Numbered from the stretch's first letter, positions 28,104 to 37,642 are shown. The stretch: 64,000 nt of DNA from an uncultured Prevotella sp. (GCA_937907705.1 CALCVP010000001.1:1-64000), one strand, 5' to 3'. Program-made: numbers and translations. Notes: generated by a model not told the origin, from the letters alone.

Positions 28104-29933
28104 ATGAAAAACAGTTCAACCGCCGCTACTTACGATGAGTTGGGATATTCCGATACATCTTATATGGCTAAGGTAGTCAAGTGGCGACAAGAACATATTG
28201 GCGACCGGCAGTTTGTAATCTTCTTGAGCTTTCTTGTAGGTTTCTTTGCTGCTGTTGCAGCCTTTGTGCTTCATTGGCTCATTGAAGAAATTCAATTGCT
28301 GTTGACCGATAGTTTTGAGCGAAACACATTTAACTGGATGTATCTTGTATATCCGGTAATAGGCATTTATCTTACTTCTCTTTTTGTGCGCTATGTGGTA
28401 AAAGACGAAATTAGTCATGGTATCACGCGCATATTGTATGCCATCAGCAGCAAGCGTAGCCGCTTGAAGGGGCACAACTGTTATACCTCTGTCATAGCTT
28501 CGGCCATTACCATTGGCTTTGGTGGCAGTGTGGGGGCAGAGGCACCTATTGTGCTTACGGGTTCTGCTATCGGCAGTAATTTGGGGCAATTGTTTAAGAT
28601 GGATAACAAGACGCTGATGCTGTTGGTAGGTTGCGGTGCAGCGGCAGCTATCGGTGGTATCTTCAAAGCCCCGATAGCGGGACTGGTGTTTACACTTGAG
28701 GTGCTTATGATAGACCTTACCATGGCATCACTTCTGCCCATTTTGATAGCCAGTGTTACGGCTACGTGCTTTACATACATTTTTACAGGTTCACAGTCGA
28801 TGTTCAGTTTCCATTTGGACAGTCCTTGGCCTGTAAGCCATGTGCCTGCTAATATACTGTTAGGCATTTTTGGAGGCATTGTGAGTCTGTATTTTATACG
28901 CGCGATGACAGCATGTGAAGGCGTGTTTGGTAAACTGAAGAATCATCCTGTTGGCAAGCTTCTATTGGGAGCAGGCATACTGAGCCCACTCATCTTTTTG
29001 TTCCCCTCACTTTACGGTGAAGGATACAGCAGTATCAATATATTGCTGAGTGGTCATACCATGGCAGACTGGAGCAATATTCTGCATAACTCACCTTTCT
29101 CTGGTAATGACAACATGTTGCTCCCCTATATAGCAATGGTGTTGTTGACCAAGGTGTTTGCTACATCAGCCACCAACGGCGGTGGTGGCTGTGGCGGTAC
29201 TTTTGCACCCTCTCTCTTTATTGGCGCTTTTGCAGGTTTCCTCTTTGCACGATTATGGAATATGTATGGTATAGGCGTCTATGTACCGGAAAAGAATTTC
29301 GCATTGTTAGGTATGGCTGGTGTGATGGCTGGTGTGATGCATGCACCCTTGACCGGCATTTTCTTGATAGCAGAGATTACGGGTGGCTATCAAATGTTCA
29401 TACCACTGATGATTGTATGCATCTGCTCTTACCTTACCATCTTTATCTTTGAGCCTCATAGCATTTATGGCATGCGTTTGGCACGGCAAGGAAAACTCAT
29501 TACTCACCATACAGACAGGGCTGTGCTTACCCTGATGAGTCTTGACTCGGTAATAGACCGTAACTATACATCCGTAAGTTCTGATATGGATTTGGCTTCG
29601 TTGGTACATGCTATCAGCAAGAGTCATACCAATGTGTTGCCGGTATTGGACAGTGCAGGCAACTTGTTGGGCGAAATAGATATGACCAAGTTACGGCACA
29701 TCATCTTCCGTACAGAGCTGTATCATCATTTCAAGGTGCGACAGCTAATGTCTCAGCCAGAAGCGACACTGCTTGTCAGTGACAAAATGGATGTGGTGAT
29801 GAAACGGTTTGAGCAAACGGATGCTACAATGCTGCCTGTGTTAGATACAGACCATCATTTGCGTGGTTATATATCGCGTACCCACATGTATGCTATGTAT
29901 CGTAAAATGGTGGCAGACTTGTCTGAAGATTAA
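28104..29933 (+). CDS. ClC-family chloride channel/antiporter with CBS pair
   Basis: 609 residues. About ten membrane helices occupy 35-450, with the ClC filter motifs GSVGAEAPIV (141-150; Glu146 at the gating position), GGGGCGGTFAPSLFIGAFAG and a late GMAGVMAGVMHAPLTGIF. Two CBS domains occupy about 480-600, which in related proteins bind nucleotides and tune gating. The first motif reads GAEAP instead of the usual G(K/R)EGP. It could be a channel or a Cl-/H+ exchanger. It is a single gene with a very strong terminator. Confidence 0.93.
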   Translation: MKNSSTAATYDELGYSDTSYMAKVVKWRQEHIGDRQFVIFLSFLVGFFAAVAAFVLHWLIEEIQLLLTDSFERNTFNWMYLVYPVIGIYLTSLFVRYVVKDEISHGITRILYAISSKRSRLKGHNCYTSVIASAITIGFGGSVGAEAPIVLTGSAIGSNLGQLFKMDNKTLMLLVGCGAAAAIGGIFKAPIAGLVFTLEVLMIDLTMASLLPILIASVTATCFTYIFTGSQSMFSFHLDSPWPVSHVPANILLGIFGGIVSLYFIRAMTACEGVFGKLKNHPVGKLLLGAGILSPLIFLFPSLYGEGYSSINILLSGHTMADWSNILHNSPFSGNDNMLLPYIAMVLLTKVFATSATNGGGGCGGTFAPSLFIGAFAGFLFARLWNMYGIGVYVPEKNFALLGMAGVMAGVMHAPLTGIFLIAEITGGYQMFIPLMIVCICSYLTIFIFEPHSIYGMRLARQGKLITHHTDRAVLTLMSLDSVIDRNYTSVSSDMDLASLVHAISKSHTNVLPVLDSAGNLLGEIDMTKLRHIIFRTELYHHFKVRQLMSQPEATLLVSDKMDVVMKRFEQTDATMLPVLDTDHHLRGYISRTHMYAMYRKMVADLSED

Positions 29934-29938
29934 GTCAT

Positions 29939-30010
29939 AAAAGCTATTTACCCCACAATAGGGAAACATACAAGACACTGTTTTCCTTATTGTGGGGTAA
30001 ATAGCTTTTT
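29939..30010 (+). terminator. Terminator of the ClC gene
   Basis: A perfect 22-bp stem (29939-29960 with 29988-30009) extended by a GGAAA/TTTCC-type inner helix, followed by Ts. It also isolates the ClC gene from the restriction-modification unit. Confidence 0.8.
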
Positions 30011-30200
30011 ATGGTTTGCGCTTTTTGATGTATGCTTGTCTTTATCTTTGTTTACGCATTATGATAATGCAATATCTATGTTCTTGCTTTCTAAGAGTAT
30101 AGATATTGTCGAGCGATAACTATGCTTTTACTTGGCGAAAGCACAGCTATTGAAAGGTAATGACAGTGATTTGACCTTTATAAAGCAGCAGATGTCATAT

Positions 30201-31232
30201 TTAATTTGTTTTTTGCATTAAATCTATGTATTCTATATCAGGTCCATAGAAAGTGTCGTCATTGTATTTCATTCTGTTCTTTGTAATGCCTATGGCTAAA
30301 TCTGACTTATCGATACCTATCCATTTTCTGCCACACGAATTAGCTGCTTGTAGCGTTGTACCTGATCCACAGAATGGATCTAATACAATGCTATCTAAAT
30401 CAGATGACGTATTGATAATTAATTTTATAAAATTTATATTCTTTTCTGTAGGATAAATAGGATATTGTGGGTCTTTATAATTAAGCCAAATATCTTGAAC
30501 TCGTTTTCCTTCACTACTGTCTGCGTATACAATCTTTCTTGGATTTCCATTCTGAGACCATTCTATAAGCCCTTCTTTATCCCATTTTTCAAGAGTTTGC
30601 ACATCTGTTCTCCAATGTCGCCCCGCAGGAGGAAGTAGACCATTAAAGCGTTTTGTATCTGAAATCTCGCCAGGTGCATGTATTGGCACTGTTGTATAAT
30701 GGCGTCCATTTTTGTCAATTTTTTTATAAAGACGTTCTATATCTTCTTTTGTGTAAGGCTCTTTCGGCTCATGCCATATTGGATTTTCTGACTTGGTATA
30801 GAATAAAATCATATCTTTTATATTTCCATATCCAATACGTTTAAAGTTCTTGGGATTACACTTTACTCTTGTTATATCATTTCGAAAGTTTTCTATGCCA
30901 AATATTTCATCCATCATTACTTTCATATAATGTCCTATTTTATAATCTGTATGTAAATATATGGATCCCTTGTCAGAAAGTAATTCTTTCATGAGTAGAA
31001 GTCTCTCTTTAATATACTTTATAAAGTCTTTACCTAATAGCTTATCTGAGTACGCAATGTTACCTGATGCAGAGTTACTAATGGTGGATGCTCTTCCATT
31101 AGTAATAGTGAAATTTCCATTTGTCGCAAATGGTGGATCTGTATATATTAAATCTATTTTTCCACGTAAATTTGTTTCTTTTAATAGGTAATCTAAGGCG
31201 TCAATGTTGTCTCCTTTTATTAGCGTATTCAT
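30201..31232 (-). CDS. Type II DNA methyltransferase (adenine N6 or cytosine N4, beta-class order)
   Basis: 343 residues. The catalytic motif TDPPF (31-35) comes first and the S-adenosylmethionine motif DPFCGSGTT comes late (about 285-293), the beta-class order. DPPF, rather than SPPY, favours adenine-N6 methylation. The target-recognition part lies between, about 100-260. The ATG overlaps the stop of the preceding endonuclease gene by 4 nt (ATGA), so the pair is translationally coupled with nuclease first. The recognition sequence cannot be read from the protein. The gene is visibly AT-richer than its neighbours. Confidence 0.9.
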   Translation of the reverse strand: MNTLIKGDNIDALDYLLKETNLRGKIDLIYTDPPFATNGNFTITNGRASTISNSASGNIAYSDKLLGKDFIKYIKERLLLMKELLSDKGSIYLHTDYKIGHYMKVMMDEIFGIENFRNDITRVKCNPKNFKRIGYGNIKDMILFYTKSENPIWHEPKEPYTKEDIERLYKKIDKNGRHYTTVPIHAPGEISDTKRFNGLLPPAGRHWRTDVQTLEKWDKEGLIEWSQNGNPRKIVYADSSEGKRVQDIWLNYKDPQYPIYPTEKNINFIKLIINTSSDLDSIVLDPFCGSGTTLQAANSCGRKWIGIDKSDLAIGITKNRMKYNDDTFYGPDIEYIDLMQKTN

Positions 31233-32017
31233 CTTATTGTATATAAAAAAGTTTTTAGCATGAGAGCACTCATAATATTATAATCTTGATATTTAGTAGT
31301 GATGTCTTTATACATTTTATTGTTGCTCTTAATATAAAGTACACCATCTAAGATAGCAATTTTGATCACATTGCTATTAACACTGGATTCTATGGTCGCA
31401 ATGGCATCATTAAATTGTGCATTTTGATGTCCGCCAAAATCCGTGAGAAATTTAGCTTCACCAATAACATATTTATTTTTAATGCGTGCAATAAAGTCTA
31501 AACCTTTGTCGTGATTGTATCCCAATACCTTATTTGCAAAATCTTTCATTTCTTTATCATTGGCATATAAAATGGCATCTTTATTTGTTGAATTAAAATC
31601 ATCCATATTGAAAACAGGAAAGCCAAATGAAGTATATTTTATCCAATTTTTAAACATTGGGCCTATTTGCCTATTTGATTCTTTAGGAAAAGTACATTTT
31701 TTATACAATTCACCTATGCTTAGGTTATATATTTCTGAGGCTATTCGATGAATAGTATCAGGATTCCTTCCTATTGCGTTTTTGTCATGCTTTAGGTATG
31801 CAATATAACTGTCTTTAATAGGAAACAAGTCAAGTTTTAATAGGGATCTTATGAGCTCTTCATTGTTTCTTTCGTTATACGCATATTCTACGTTATTCCA
31901 AATTTGTTCATTTAAAGCTCTTAATCCATTTGGAGCTGTTGGATAAACTTGAAATAAATCGTCAAGATATGAACACTGTGATGCGTAATCTATGCTTTGT
32001 GCAAGAAATCTATTCAT
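31229..32017 (-). CDS. Type II restriction endonuclease (PD-(D/E)XK type, specificity unknown)
   Basis: 262 residues, soluble. The likely catalytic core is Asp174 in GLDFIARI followed by the EAK of VIGEAKFL (Glu187-Ala188-Lys189), i.e. D-x12-ExK. The N-terminal half is helical with no known domain. Identity rests on this motif and on the overlapping methyltransferase gene. I could not place it in a named REase family. Codon use is AT-rich (many AAA, ATA, TTA), suggesting acquisition by transfer. With nuclease upstream of methylase in one transcript, some extra control is expected, but no C-protein gene is seen. Confidence 0.8.
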   Translation of the reverse strand: MNRFLAQSIDYASQCSYLDDLFQVYPTAPNGLRALNEQIWNNVEYAYNERNNEELIRSLLKLDLFPIKDSYIAYLKHDKNAIGRNPDTIHRIASEIYNLSIGELYKKCTFPKESNRQIGPMFKNWIKYTSFGFPVFNMDDFNSTNKDAILYANDKEMKDFANKVLGYNHDKGLDFIARIKNKYVIGEAKFLTDFGGHQNAQFNDAIATIESSVNSNVIKIAILDGVLYIKSNNKMYKDITTKYQDYNIMSALMLKTFLYTIR

Positions 32018-32431
32018 GTTAAACTGTCTCTTGTAAAATGGGTAAATAGGTACTCAACGTATAAACATATATATGATACAGTCTTATGAAAAAAAATCAA
32101 TGATATTGTGGCTTATTGAAATTAGTTTTGAATGATTCACTTTATCATAATAGTTTATTTTCTGCAAAGATACTATATTATTCTGAATTGTATTAATATA
32201 TCTCTTAAATGTTATGTTGTGTAACTCCGTAGGTGTTCAAAATTTAAATGTAGTCTAAAAACAAAGCGTATTCTTGTTTCATTTAACCTTGGAAACCTAC
32301 TAAATGGTATTCGAAATATTATTATCTTGTTGTTTCAGTGTATTTTTCTATGAAGAGCAAAGGCTGAAGACTATATTTAATGTAGTTGTCTTCAGCCCTT
32401 GTTCTTTTTTATTATATCATGCTCTGTGTAA
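32018..32431. other. Upstream region of the restriction-modification pair
   Basis: On the - strand TATCTTTG (32172-32165) followed by CA is a likely -7 box for the endonuclease gene (leader about 140 nt); no -33 TTTG is visible. A degenerate copy of the dispersed hairpin repeat lies at 32229-32300. A 10-bp hairpin GGCTGAAGAC/GTCTTCAGCC (32362-32371 with 32388-32397) follows, with a T-run on the + strand, possibly a bidirectional terminator after the HAD gene. Confidence 0.45.
32229..32300. repeat. Dispersed hairpin repeat, degenerate copy D
   Basis: The left arm GTAGGTGTTCAAAATTTAAA and a diverged right arm ATTTAACCTTGGAAACCTAC are related to the better copies at 16927 and 21164. It lies at the edge of the AT-rich restriction-modification island. 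Confidence 0.5.
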
Positions 32432-32860
32432 TTAGATTTGCCACCAGTGCTTCTTTTTTGGAGTTTCATGCTTATAATGACCCTGTCGCTCCATAATGAT
32501 GTCTTGGTAGGTCTTGTGTTCTTTAATCATCCGATAGATTGTGCCCCAATCAGGTAGACCACCCAAGTTGCGGTCGTCTATAAACATATCTACTTTTAGT
32601 TTACGAGAGAAGTGGTTGTTGTTGCTTGTTCCATTCTCTTCCGGGTAGTCTCGGTTAACGGCATAAAACTCTACGCCATGCTCTTTGCACCAATTTACAG
32701 CCTCGTCGAGCAGTTTGCCTTCGCGTACAGACCAGAGAATGAGCTTGTGGTGATCGGCAATCAGCATCTTAAGCGTTTCAGTGGCAAAGGGTATCTCATT
32801 GCCGATAGCAGGGTATCTGTGCTCTACGATGGTTCCATCAAAATCTATTGCTATTGTCAT
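32432..32860 (-). CDS. Small HAD-family hydrolase (BT_0820-like)
   Basis: 142 residues without a cap domain. Motif I is DFDGT (Asp6, Asp8), motif II is in LILWSVREG, and motif IV is the acidic FIDDRNLGG. The overall match is to the short Bacteroides HAD protein BT_0820, a phosphatase of unsettled substrate. It is the last gene of a - strand run after rmlA and the Wzc-like kinase, 84 nt past the kinase stop with a hairpin between, so a link to capsule synthesis is possible but not certain. Confidence 0.8.
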   Translation of the reverse strand: MTIAIDFDGTIVEHRYPAIGNEIPFATETLKMLIADHHKLILWSVREGKLLDEAVNWCKEHGVEFYAVNRDYPEENGTSNNNHFSRKLKVDMFIDDRNLGGLPDWGTIYRMIKEHKTYQDIIMERQGHYKHETPKKKHWWQI

Positions 32861-32885
32861 GTTTTTAAATGTGTTATGAAGAAAA

Positions 32886-32918
32886 GCGTGGCACTAAGCA
32901 GTCTTGTTAGTACCACGC
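32886..32918 (-). terminator. Hairpin after the Wzc-like kinase gene
   Basis: A 12-nt stem with one mismatch (GCGTGGCACTAA with TTAGTACCACGC) and a short T-run on the - strand; it may separate the kinase from the HAD gene. Confidence 0.55.
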
Positions 32919-32944
32919 CTTAAAGTTGTTTTAATAATTGTTGA

Positions 32945-35458
32945 TTATTTTTGTTTTATAGAATTGTCGTTGGCGTTACCGTAGTGGCTGTTTTTGTAAT
33001 CGCCATAGCTGCCATAACTTCCATAAGAATGCCCATATTTGCCATAGCTACCGTATTTTCCGTATTTACCATATTTTCCGTAACCGTAGTAGTAACCATA
33101 TTTCTTCTTTGACATATCAATGCCATTGATAGTAATACAGAGGTTAGGCAACTTCTTCTCGGCAGCAAAACTGTTGATCATGCCGAAGTTTGCCTTTGGA
33201 GTATAGTCGGCACGGCACATGTAAACGCTGATGTTTGCTACACGGGCAATCTGCAAAGTATCGGTAACAAGACCGGCAGGAGCAGTATCAATCAATACAT
33301 AGTCATATTTCTGCTTCAGCATGTCGATGACAATGTCAAGAGATTGACGGGTAACCAACTCTGCTGGGTTAGGAGGTATAGGACCTGCCATCAGCAAGTC
33401 AAGATTTTTGTTAACCTCTGATGGGATAATCTGTGAGTTGAGTTCACTCTCTGTAGGATAATCCTTTATGAGCAGATTGGTAATACCCTTGTTGTGAACA
33501 TTGATTTGGAACAACTCTGCCAAACGAGGTTTACGGATGTCAAGACCTACCAATATAACCTTCTTGCCAAGCAAAGCAAAACTTACAGCTAAGTTGGCAG
33601 CGGTAAATGTCTTGCCTTCACCTGAAGTAGAAGATGTAAAGAGAATAGTCTTTTCACCAGGCTTCAACATAAACTGGATGTTGGTACGCATAGAACGGAA
33701 TATTTCTTCCATTTGGTTGTTCTGGTTCTCGTGAATTACAATGTCGCCTCTTGTCTTTATCTCATCGTTGGCCACAGGCACATCGGCAATGATAGGCAGT
33801 TTGGTAAGGCTTGCCACGTCATCGTGTCCCTCAATGCGGTAGCGGAAGAAGTTGATGATAAAGATGATGCCAGATGGAATGGCTATACCTAAGACAAGAC
33901 CTATCAGCATGATAATGCTGCTCTTTGGGCTTACTTTGGCATCAAATCGTGGCATCTCGATAAGTTTACCTTTGTCGGCAGTAGCTGCTAAAGAAATAGA
34001 ATTCTCTTCGCGCTTCTGAAGCAACATCAAGTAGAGGCCTGATTTAACTTCTTGCTGACGGCCTATTTGGGTTAAGATACGCTCTTGTTCAGGTGCCTTG
34101 GTTACCTCGCCGCTGTATGTTCCTAACTGCGAACGCACAGAGTTGCGCTGTATTTCAAGGCCTTTACGAGCTTGGTTCAAGGCTTGACGGATGCTACGCT
34201 GCATATCGTCTAATTGTGAGGTGAGTTCAGTTACAACAGGGCTATTCTCAGAGGCAGTGCGCAACAAGCGGTTGCGCTCCAATGCTATCTTGTTGTACTC
34301 ATTGATAAGAGAGGTAGACGCCTCGTCTTGCAAGCCTACATTTGACGGCAACACTTGGTGCTTGTTACCTGGGCGATTAGCGAACTGTATGAGACTGTTA
34401 ATCAGCGAAATCTGAGTATTGGCATCGTTTAGTTTTTGCTCATATACAGAGTTGTTGGTAGAGGTTGCCGTAGCGTCCAGTTTCAACTCCATCAACCGGT
34501 TGCGCTTTTTATAACTTTCCAATGCACCGTCAGTGCTACTTAATTCTGCATTGATTTTTGCTAAACGGTCGTTGATGAACTCTTCTGTGCGAACAGCTAT
34601 CTCATTTTTGTCTTCGTTAGCTTGTCTGTTATAGCAGATAGCCAATTGCTTCAGATAGTCAATACTGCGGCTGATGCTTGGATCTTTAAACTGGAGATTG
34701 AATACCGAAGACGTTTTGGAAGTCTGTTCTACGGTAAGAGCCTTTACGTAGGCATACGAAGTCAATCTTGGTGAATTGATGATGGCTGTCATGGTTTTGC
34801 CGTCTTCCAATGAATAAGGAGCATTTGGAGTGAGTGAGATAACACCTATGCGTGTGCGGATGAGAGCAGGTAGCGTGTTGAATGTTTTCTCTATCTTAAT
34901 GGGGGCAGATGCTTCAATCTCATTGAGAGGTATGCTATAAGTTCCTTCTACGTTGTAAGTGTTGCCGTCTCTCTCGATTTTCAGTGTAATAGGTGCGTTC
35001 AACTTATCAAGATGGGCAAAGTCCATATTGACATTGATAGGTTGTTCCTTGTATACTAATTTATTCTTTACGTTACCTTTGACATAATAGTTAACATAAA
35101 GCTTGAGGTCGCGTACAGCCTGTTCGGCAATGGTAGATGAGGTAAGAATTTCTTCCTCATTTTCAACGCCATAACTATTGCTGATAATACCGAGATTGCT
35201 CATGCTTTCAAGTGCCTGCAATCCGCCACGGGCAGAGCCGCTTTTGTTGTCGTCATCTTTGATAAGCAGTTTGGCTGTTGTATTATAGATAGGTGTAGTA
35301 TAACGCAAATAAAGGAATGCTATGCCCAAACAGATGAACACAGACAGAAGATACCATTTCCAATTGAGGATAAGGGTAGTGTAGATAGTTTCAAAATTCA
35401 ACGAAGACTGTTCTTCATTGCTTTCCTGAACTTCTTGATTGTTGATTGTCTCACTCAT
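32945..35458 (-). CDS. Wzc-like polysaccharide co-polymerase and tyrosine autokinase
   Basis: 837 residues in the inner membrane, controlling chain length and export of capsule or exopolysaccharide. The Wzz part begins with a membrane segment at about 31-53. A long periplasmic coiled-coil region and the GNVR segment follow, then a second membrane segment at about 507-530. The cytoplasmic BY-kinase has Walker A (SSTSGEGKTFTAANLA, near 610), Walker A' (VILVGLDIRKP) and Walker B (YVLIDTAPAG, near 720). The tail (about 783-825) is a striking Tyr/Gly/Lys repeat (KYGKYGKYGSYGKYG), the expected autophosphorylation cluster. No Wzx/Wzy or glycosyltransferase genes are in the window. Confidence 0.94.
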   Translation of the reverse strand: MSETINNQEVQESNEEQSSLNFETIYTTLILNWKWYLLSVFICLGIAFLYLRYTTPIYNTTAKLLIKDDDNKSGSARGGLQALESMSNLGIISNSYGVENEEEILTSSTIAEQAVRDLKLYVNYYVKGNVKNKLVYKEQPINVNMDFAHLDKLNAPITLKIERDGNTYNVEGTYSIPLNEIEASAPIKIEKTFNTLPALIRTRIGVISLTPNAPYSLEDGKTMTAIINSPRLTSYAYVKALTVEQTSKTSSVFNLQFKDPSISRSIDYLKQLAICYNRQANEDKNEIAVRTEEFINDRLAKINAELSSTDGALESYKKRNRLMELKLDATATSTNNSVYEQKLNDANTQISLINSLIQFANRPGNKHQVLPSNVGLQDEASTSLINEYNKIALERNRLLRTASENSPVVTELTSQLDDMQRSIRQALNQARKGLEIQRNSVRSQLGTYSGEVTKAPEQERILTQIGRQQEVKSGLYLMLLQKREENSISLAATADKGKLIEMPRFDAKVSPKSSIIMLIGLVLGIAIPSGIIFIINFFRYRIEGHDDVASLTKLPIIADVPVANDEIKTRGDIVIHENQNNQMEEIFRSMRTNIQFMLKPGEKTILFTSSTSGEGKTFTAANLAVSFALLGKKVILVGLDIRKPRLAELFQINVHNKGITNLLIKDYPTESELNSQIIPSEVNKNLDLLMAGPIPPNPAELVTRQSLDIVIDMLKQKYDYVLIDTAPAGLVTDTLQIARVANISVYMCRADYTPKANFGMINSFAAEKKLPNLCITINGIDMSKKKYGYYYGYGKYGKYGKYGSYGKYGHSYGSYGSYGDYKNSHYGNANDNSIKQK

Positions 35459-35732
35459 GAATGTTTCTTGTTAATTGTCTTATTTTAAATGTTGGTTTTT
35501 GCTATTGCTCGTCTTATTTGTTTTGTTTGAAGAACTCTTTCTGGTAAATAAACGCATGCATCTGTATTATGCAGAATATGTTTGATACTTATCCACAGTT
35601 GCAGTCAATTGTTTTATGAAGCAGTTTGCAAAGACCAAAGGTTATTCTCTGTTTTAATATCCTATGCTGAATGCGATTCTTTTATTCGGTAACTAAATGT
35701 GGCATTCAGTAGAAGAAAACTTGTCAGGTAGA

Positions 35733-36617
35733 TTAAAACTCCTTGTTCTCCGCCAATTTCATTAAGTATTGTCCATAACCGTTTTTTAGCATAGGCTTAG
35801 CTACTTCCTTGAGCTTCTCAGTTGTAATCCAGCCTCTTTGATAAGCTATTTCTTCAAGACAAGCAATCTTCTGACCTTGTCTTTTTTCTATCACTTCAAT
35901 AAAAGTAGATGCCTCACTTAAGCTGTCGTGCGTACCAGTGTCTAACCAAGCAAAACCGCGTTGCAGTGTCTTGACTTTTAAATCTTTGTGTTGGAGATAT
36001 TCCTGATTTACAGAAGTTATTTCAAGCTCGCCACGTGCACTTGGCTTGATATTCTTGGCTATCTTTACTACACTGTTGGGGTAGAAATACAAACCTACAA
36101 CTGCATAATTGCTCTTGGGCTGCTGTGGCTTTTCTTCTATACTAAGGCAGTTGCCGTCTTTGTCAAATTCAGCTACGCCATAGCGTTCTGGATCGTTAAC
36201 GTAATATCCAAATACGGTAGCCTTGTTGTTTTGTTCCGCATCGGCAACGCTGTCTTTTAACAAAGCTGAAAATCCTGAACCATAGAATATATTGTCACCA
36301 AGAACCAGACAGACACTGTCATTCCCAATAAACTTTTCACCAATTATAAACGCTTGGGCCAAGCCATCAGGTGAGGGTTGCTCTGCATATTCGAAGTGAA
36401 TGCCAAAGTCAGATCCATCGCCCAACAACCTTTTGAAACCTGGCAAATCGTGAGGAGTAGAGATAATGAGAATGTCTTTGATTCCAGCAAGCATAAGTAC
36501 TGAAATAGGATAATAGATCATTGGCTTGTCGAAAATAGGTATCAACTGCTTGCTAATACCTTTTGTAATTGGGTAAAGGCGTGTTCCAGAGCCGCCAGCC
36601 AGTACAATTCCTTTCAT
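35733..36617 (-). CDS. rmlA: Glucose-1-phosphate thymidylyltransferase
   Basis: It makes dTDP-glucose, the first step to dTDP-L-rhamnose and related sugars for surface glycans. 294 residues, typical RmlA. The nucleotide-binding motif [19 protein letters not shown] (7-25) and the sugar-binding core ([25 protein letters not shown]) are intact. The rmlB-C-D genes that normally follow are absent; a kinase gene follows instead, 274 nt downstream. It is transcribed from a promoter back-to-back with the next gene on the + strand. Confidence 0.95.
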   Translation of the reverse strand: MKGIVLAGGSGTRLYPITKGISKQLIPIFDKPMIYYPISVLMLAGIKDILIISTPHDLPGFKRLLGDGSDFGIHFEYAEQPSPDGLAQAFIIGEKFIGNDSVCLVLGDNIFYGSGFSALLKDSVADAEQNNKATVFGYYVNDPERYGVAEFDKDGNCLSIEEKPQQPKSNYAVVGLYFYPNSVVKIAKNIKPSARGELEITSVNQEYLQHKDLKVKTLQRGFAWLDTGTHDSLSEASTFIEVIEKRQGQKIACLEEIAYQRGWITTEKLKEVAKPMLKNGYGQYLMKLAENKEF

Positions 36618-36811
36618 GTTGTGTAGAGTTATAGTTATTGCGAATATTTAAAAATGAAGATACATTTATGTACCATTCAGTTGCAATGGGAGATGCTAAA
36701 GCATAGATGTTGGCTTGCGCAAATCAAAATGGTTATGATTTGTAATTTAACGTATGGTCTTATCAAACTGAAAGTTATGATGATATGCGCTATAACTTTT
36801 CCATTGCTTTG
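36618..36811. other. Long leader of rmlA
   Basis: If the rmlA promoter at 36812-36843 is used, about 190 nt here are untranslated leader. No coding frame or strong hairpin is seen. Confidence 0.4.
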
Positions 36812-36843
36812 CAAAGGTATAATAAAAGTTGATAATAATCAAA
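36812..36843 (-). promoter_or_regulatory. Putative rmlA promoter
   Basis: On the - strand: TTTG (36843-36840), a 20-nt gap, TACCTTTG (36819-36812) followed by CA. Its -33 box is only 6 nt from that of the divergent promoter. Confidence 0.7.
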
Positions 36844-36849
36844 TTTTAT

Positions 36850-36880
36850 TTTGATTTTTGATGTATTTGATGTAATTTTG
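36850..36880 (+). promoter_or_regulatory. Putative promoter of the 212-residue protein gene
   Basis: TTTG (36850-36853), a 19-nt gap, TAATTTTG (36873-36880) followed by CA. The start site near 36886 gives a leader of about 54 nt. Confidence 0.7.
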
Positions 36881-36939
36881 CAGTTAAAATTTATATTAAG
36901 GAGTAATAACTCGTTCTTAAAAAACAAAAAATAATATAT

Positions 36940-37578
36940 ATGGGATTATTGAATAAGCTGTTTGGCAAGAAATCAGAAGAACAGAAGGCTGGAGGAATGG
37001 AAGATTATATGACCTTGGTTAGGGTTTACATGCAGGCTGTAATAGCAGAAAGTGCAGGTATAACTAATCTGGCTGCACTTCCAGACTTGCGTATGTTCAA
37101 AATGACCTTGCATATACCTACATTAAATAACAAATTGGGGGCAGGAGAAAAACTGCACTGCAAAAAAATGCTGAAAAATCTTTATGGTATTGAAGATTAT
37201 TTCTTTAAGGAGTTAGACCAAAGCATACGTAGAAATTGCAGGAAAGCACAAGATATACAGGCCTATCTATTACAGTTTCAGAATTTTACACAAGAATTGA
37301 TGATGCTGATGGGCAACTTGATGAAGTTTAAACTTCGTGTGCCTTCATTCATGAAAAAAGCAATTTACAGTATGACAGAAAAAACAGTATCAGATATATT
37401 TAATAAAAACGATTATTCTGATATGGGGGTTATGAAGGCTGTGGTAGCTGTGAGGAACTATGATAAGCGATTGGGATTCAGTGAAAAATGGATTACAGGG
37501 TTTGTTTATCAAGTTGTGATGTTGGCTAAAAAAGAGCCCAAGCCAAAAGACGGACAAAACGATAATAAAAAGAAATAG
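36940..37578 (+). CDS. Hypothetical helical cytoplasmic protein
   Basis: 212 residues, not recognised. It starts MGLLNKLFGKKSEEQ, is mostly alpha-helical, and ends in a Lys/Asn/Asp-rich tail (KKEPKPKDGQNDNKKK). There is no signal peptide, clear membrane helix or enzyme motif; the segment LMMLMGNLMKF is amphipathic. It is divergent from rmlA and lies 81 nt upstream of the coiled-coil/zapA/rny operon, which has its own promoter in that gap, so it is probably a separate unit. Confidence 0.7.
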   Translation: MGLLNKLFGKKSEEQKAGGMEDYMTLVRVYMQAVIAESAGITNLAALPDLRMFKMTLHIPTLNNKLGAGEKLHCKKMLKNLYGIEDYFFKELDQSIRRNCRKAQDIQAYLLQFQNFTQELMMLMGNLMKFKLRVPSFMKKAIYSMTEKTVSDIFNKNDYSDMGVMKAVVAVRNYDKRLGFSEKWITGFVYQVVMLAKKEPKPKDGQNDNKKK

Positions 37579-37611
37579 ATAAATACCTTTGTCTGATTTT
37601 GGCAAATTAAT

Positions 37612-37642
37612 TTTGTTTTATAATATAAAATTGTTACATTTG
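37612..37642 (+). promoter_or_regulatory. Putative promoter of the coiled-coil/zapA/rny operon
   Basis: TTTG (37612-37615), a 19-nt gap, TACATTTG (37635-37642). The start site near 37648 leaves about 12 nt before the ATG at 37660 and excludes the in-frame GTG at 37642 as a start. Confidence 0.7.

Noticed and set aside
32362..32397. A + strand terminator implying a + strand transcript in the restriction-modification upstream gap
   Set aside because: No + strand promoter was found nearby; the hairpin more likely serves the HAD gene or works in both directions.
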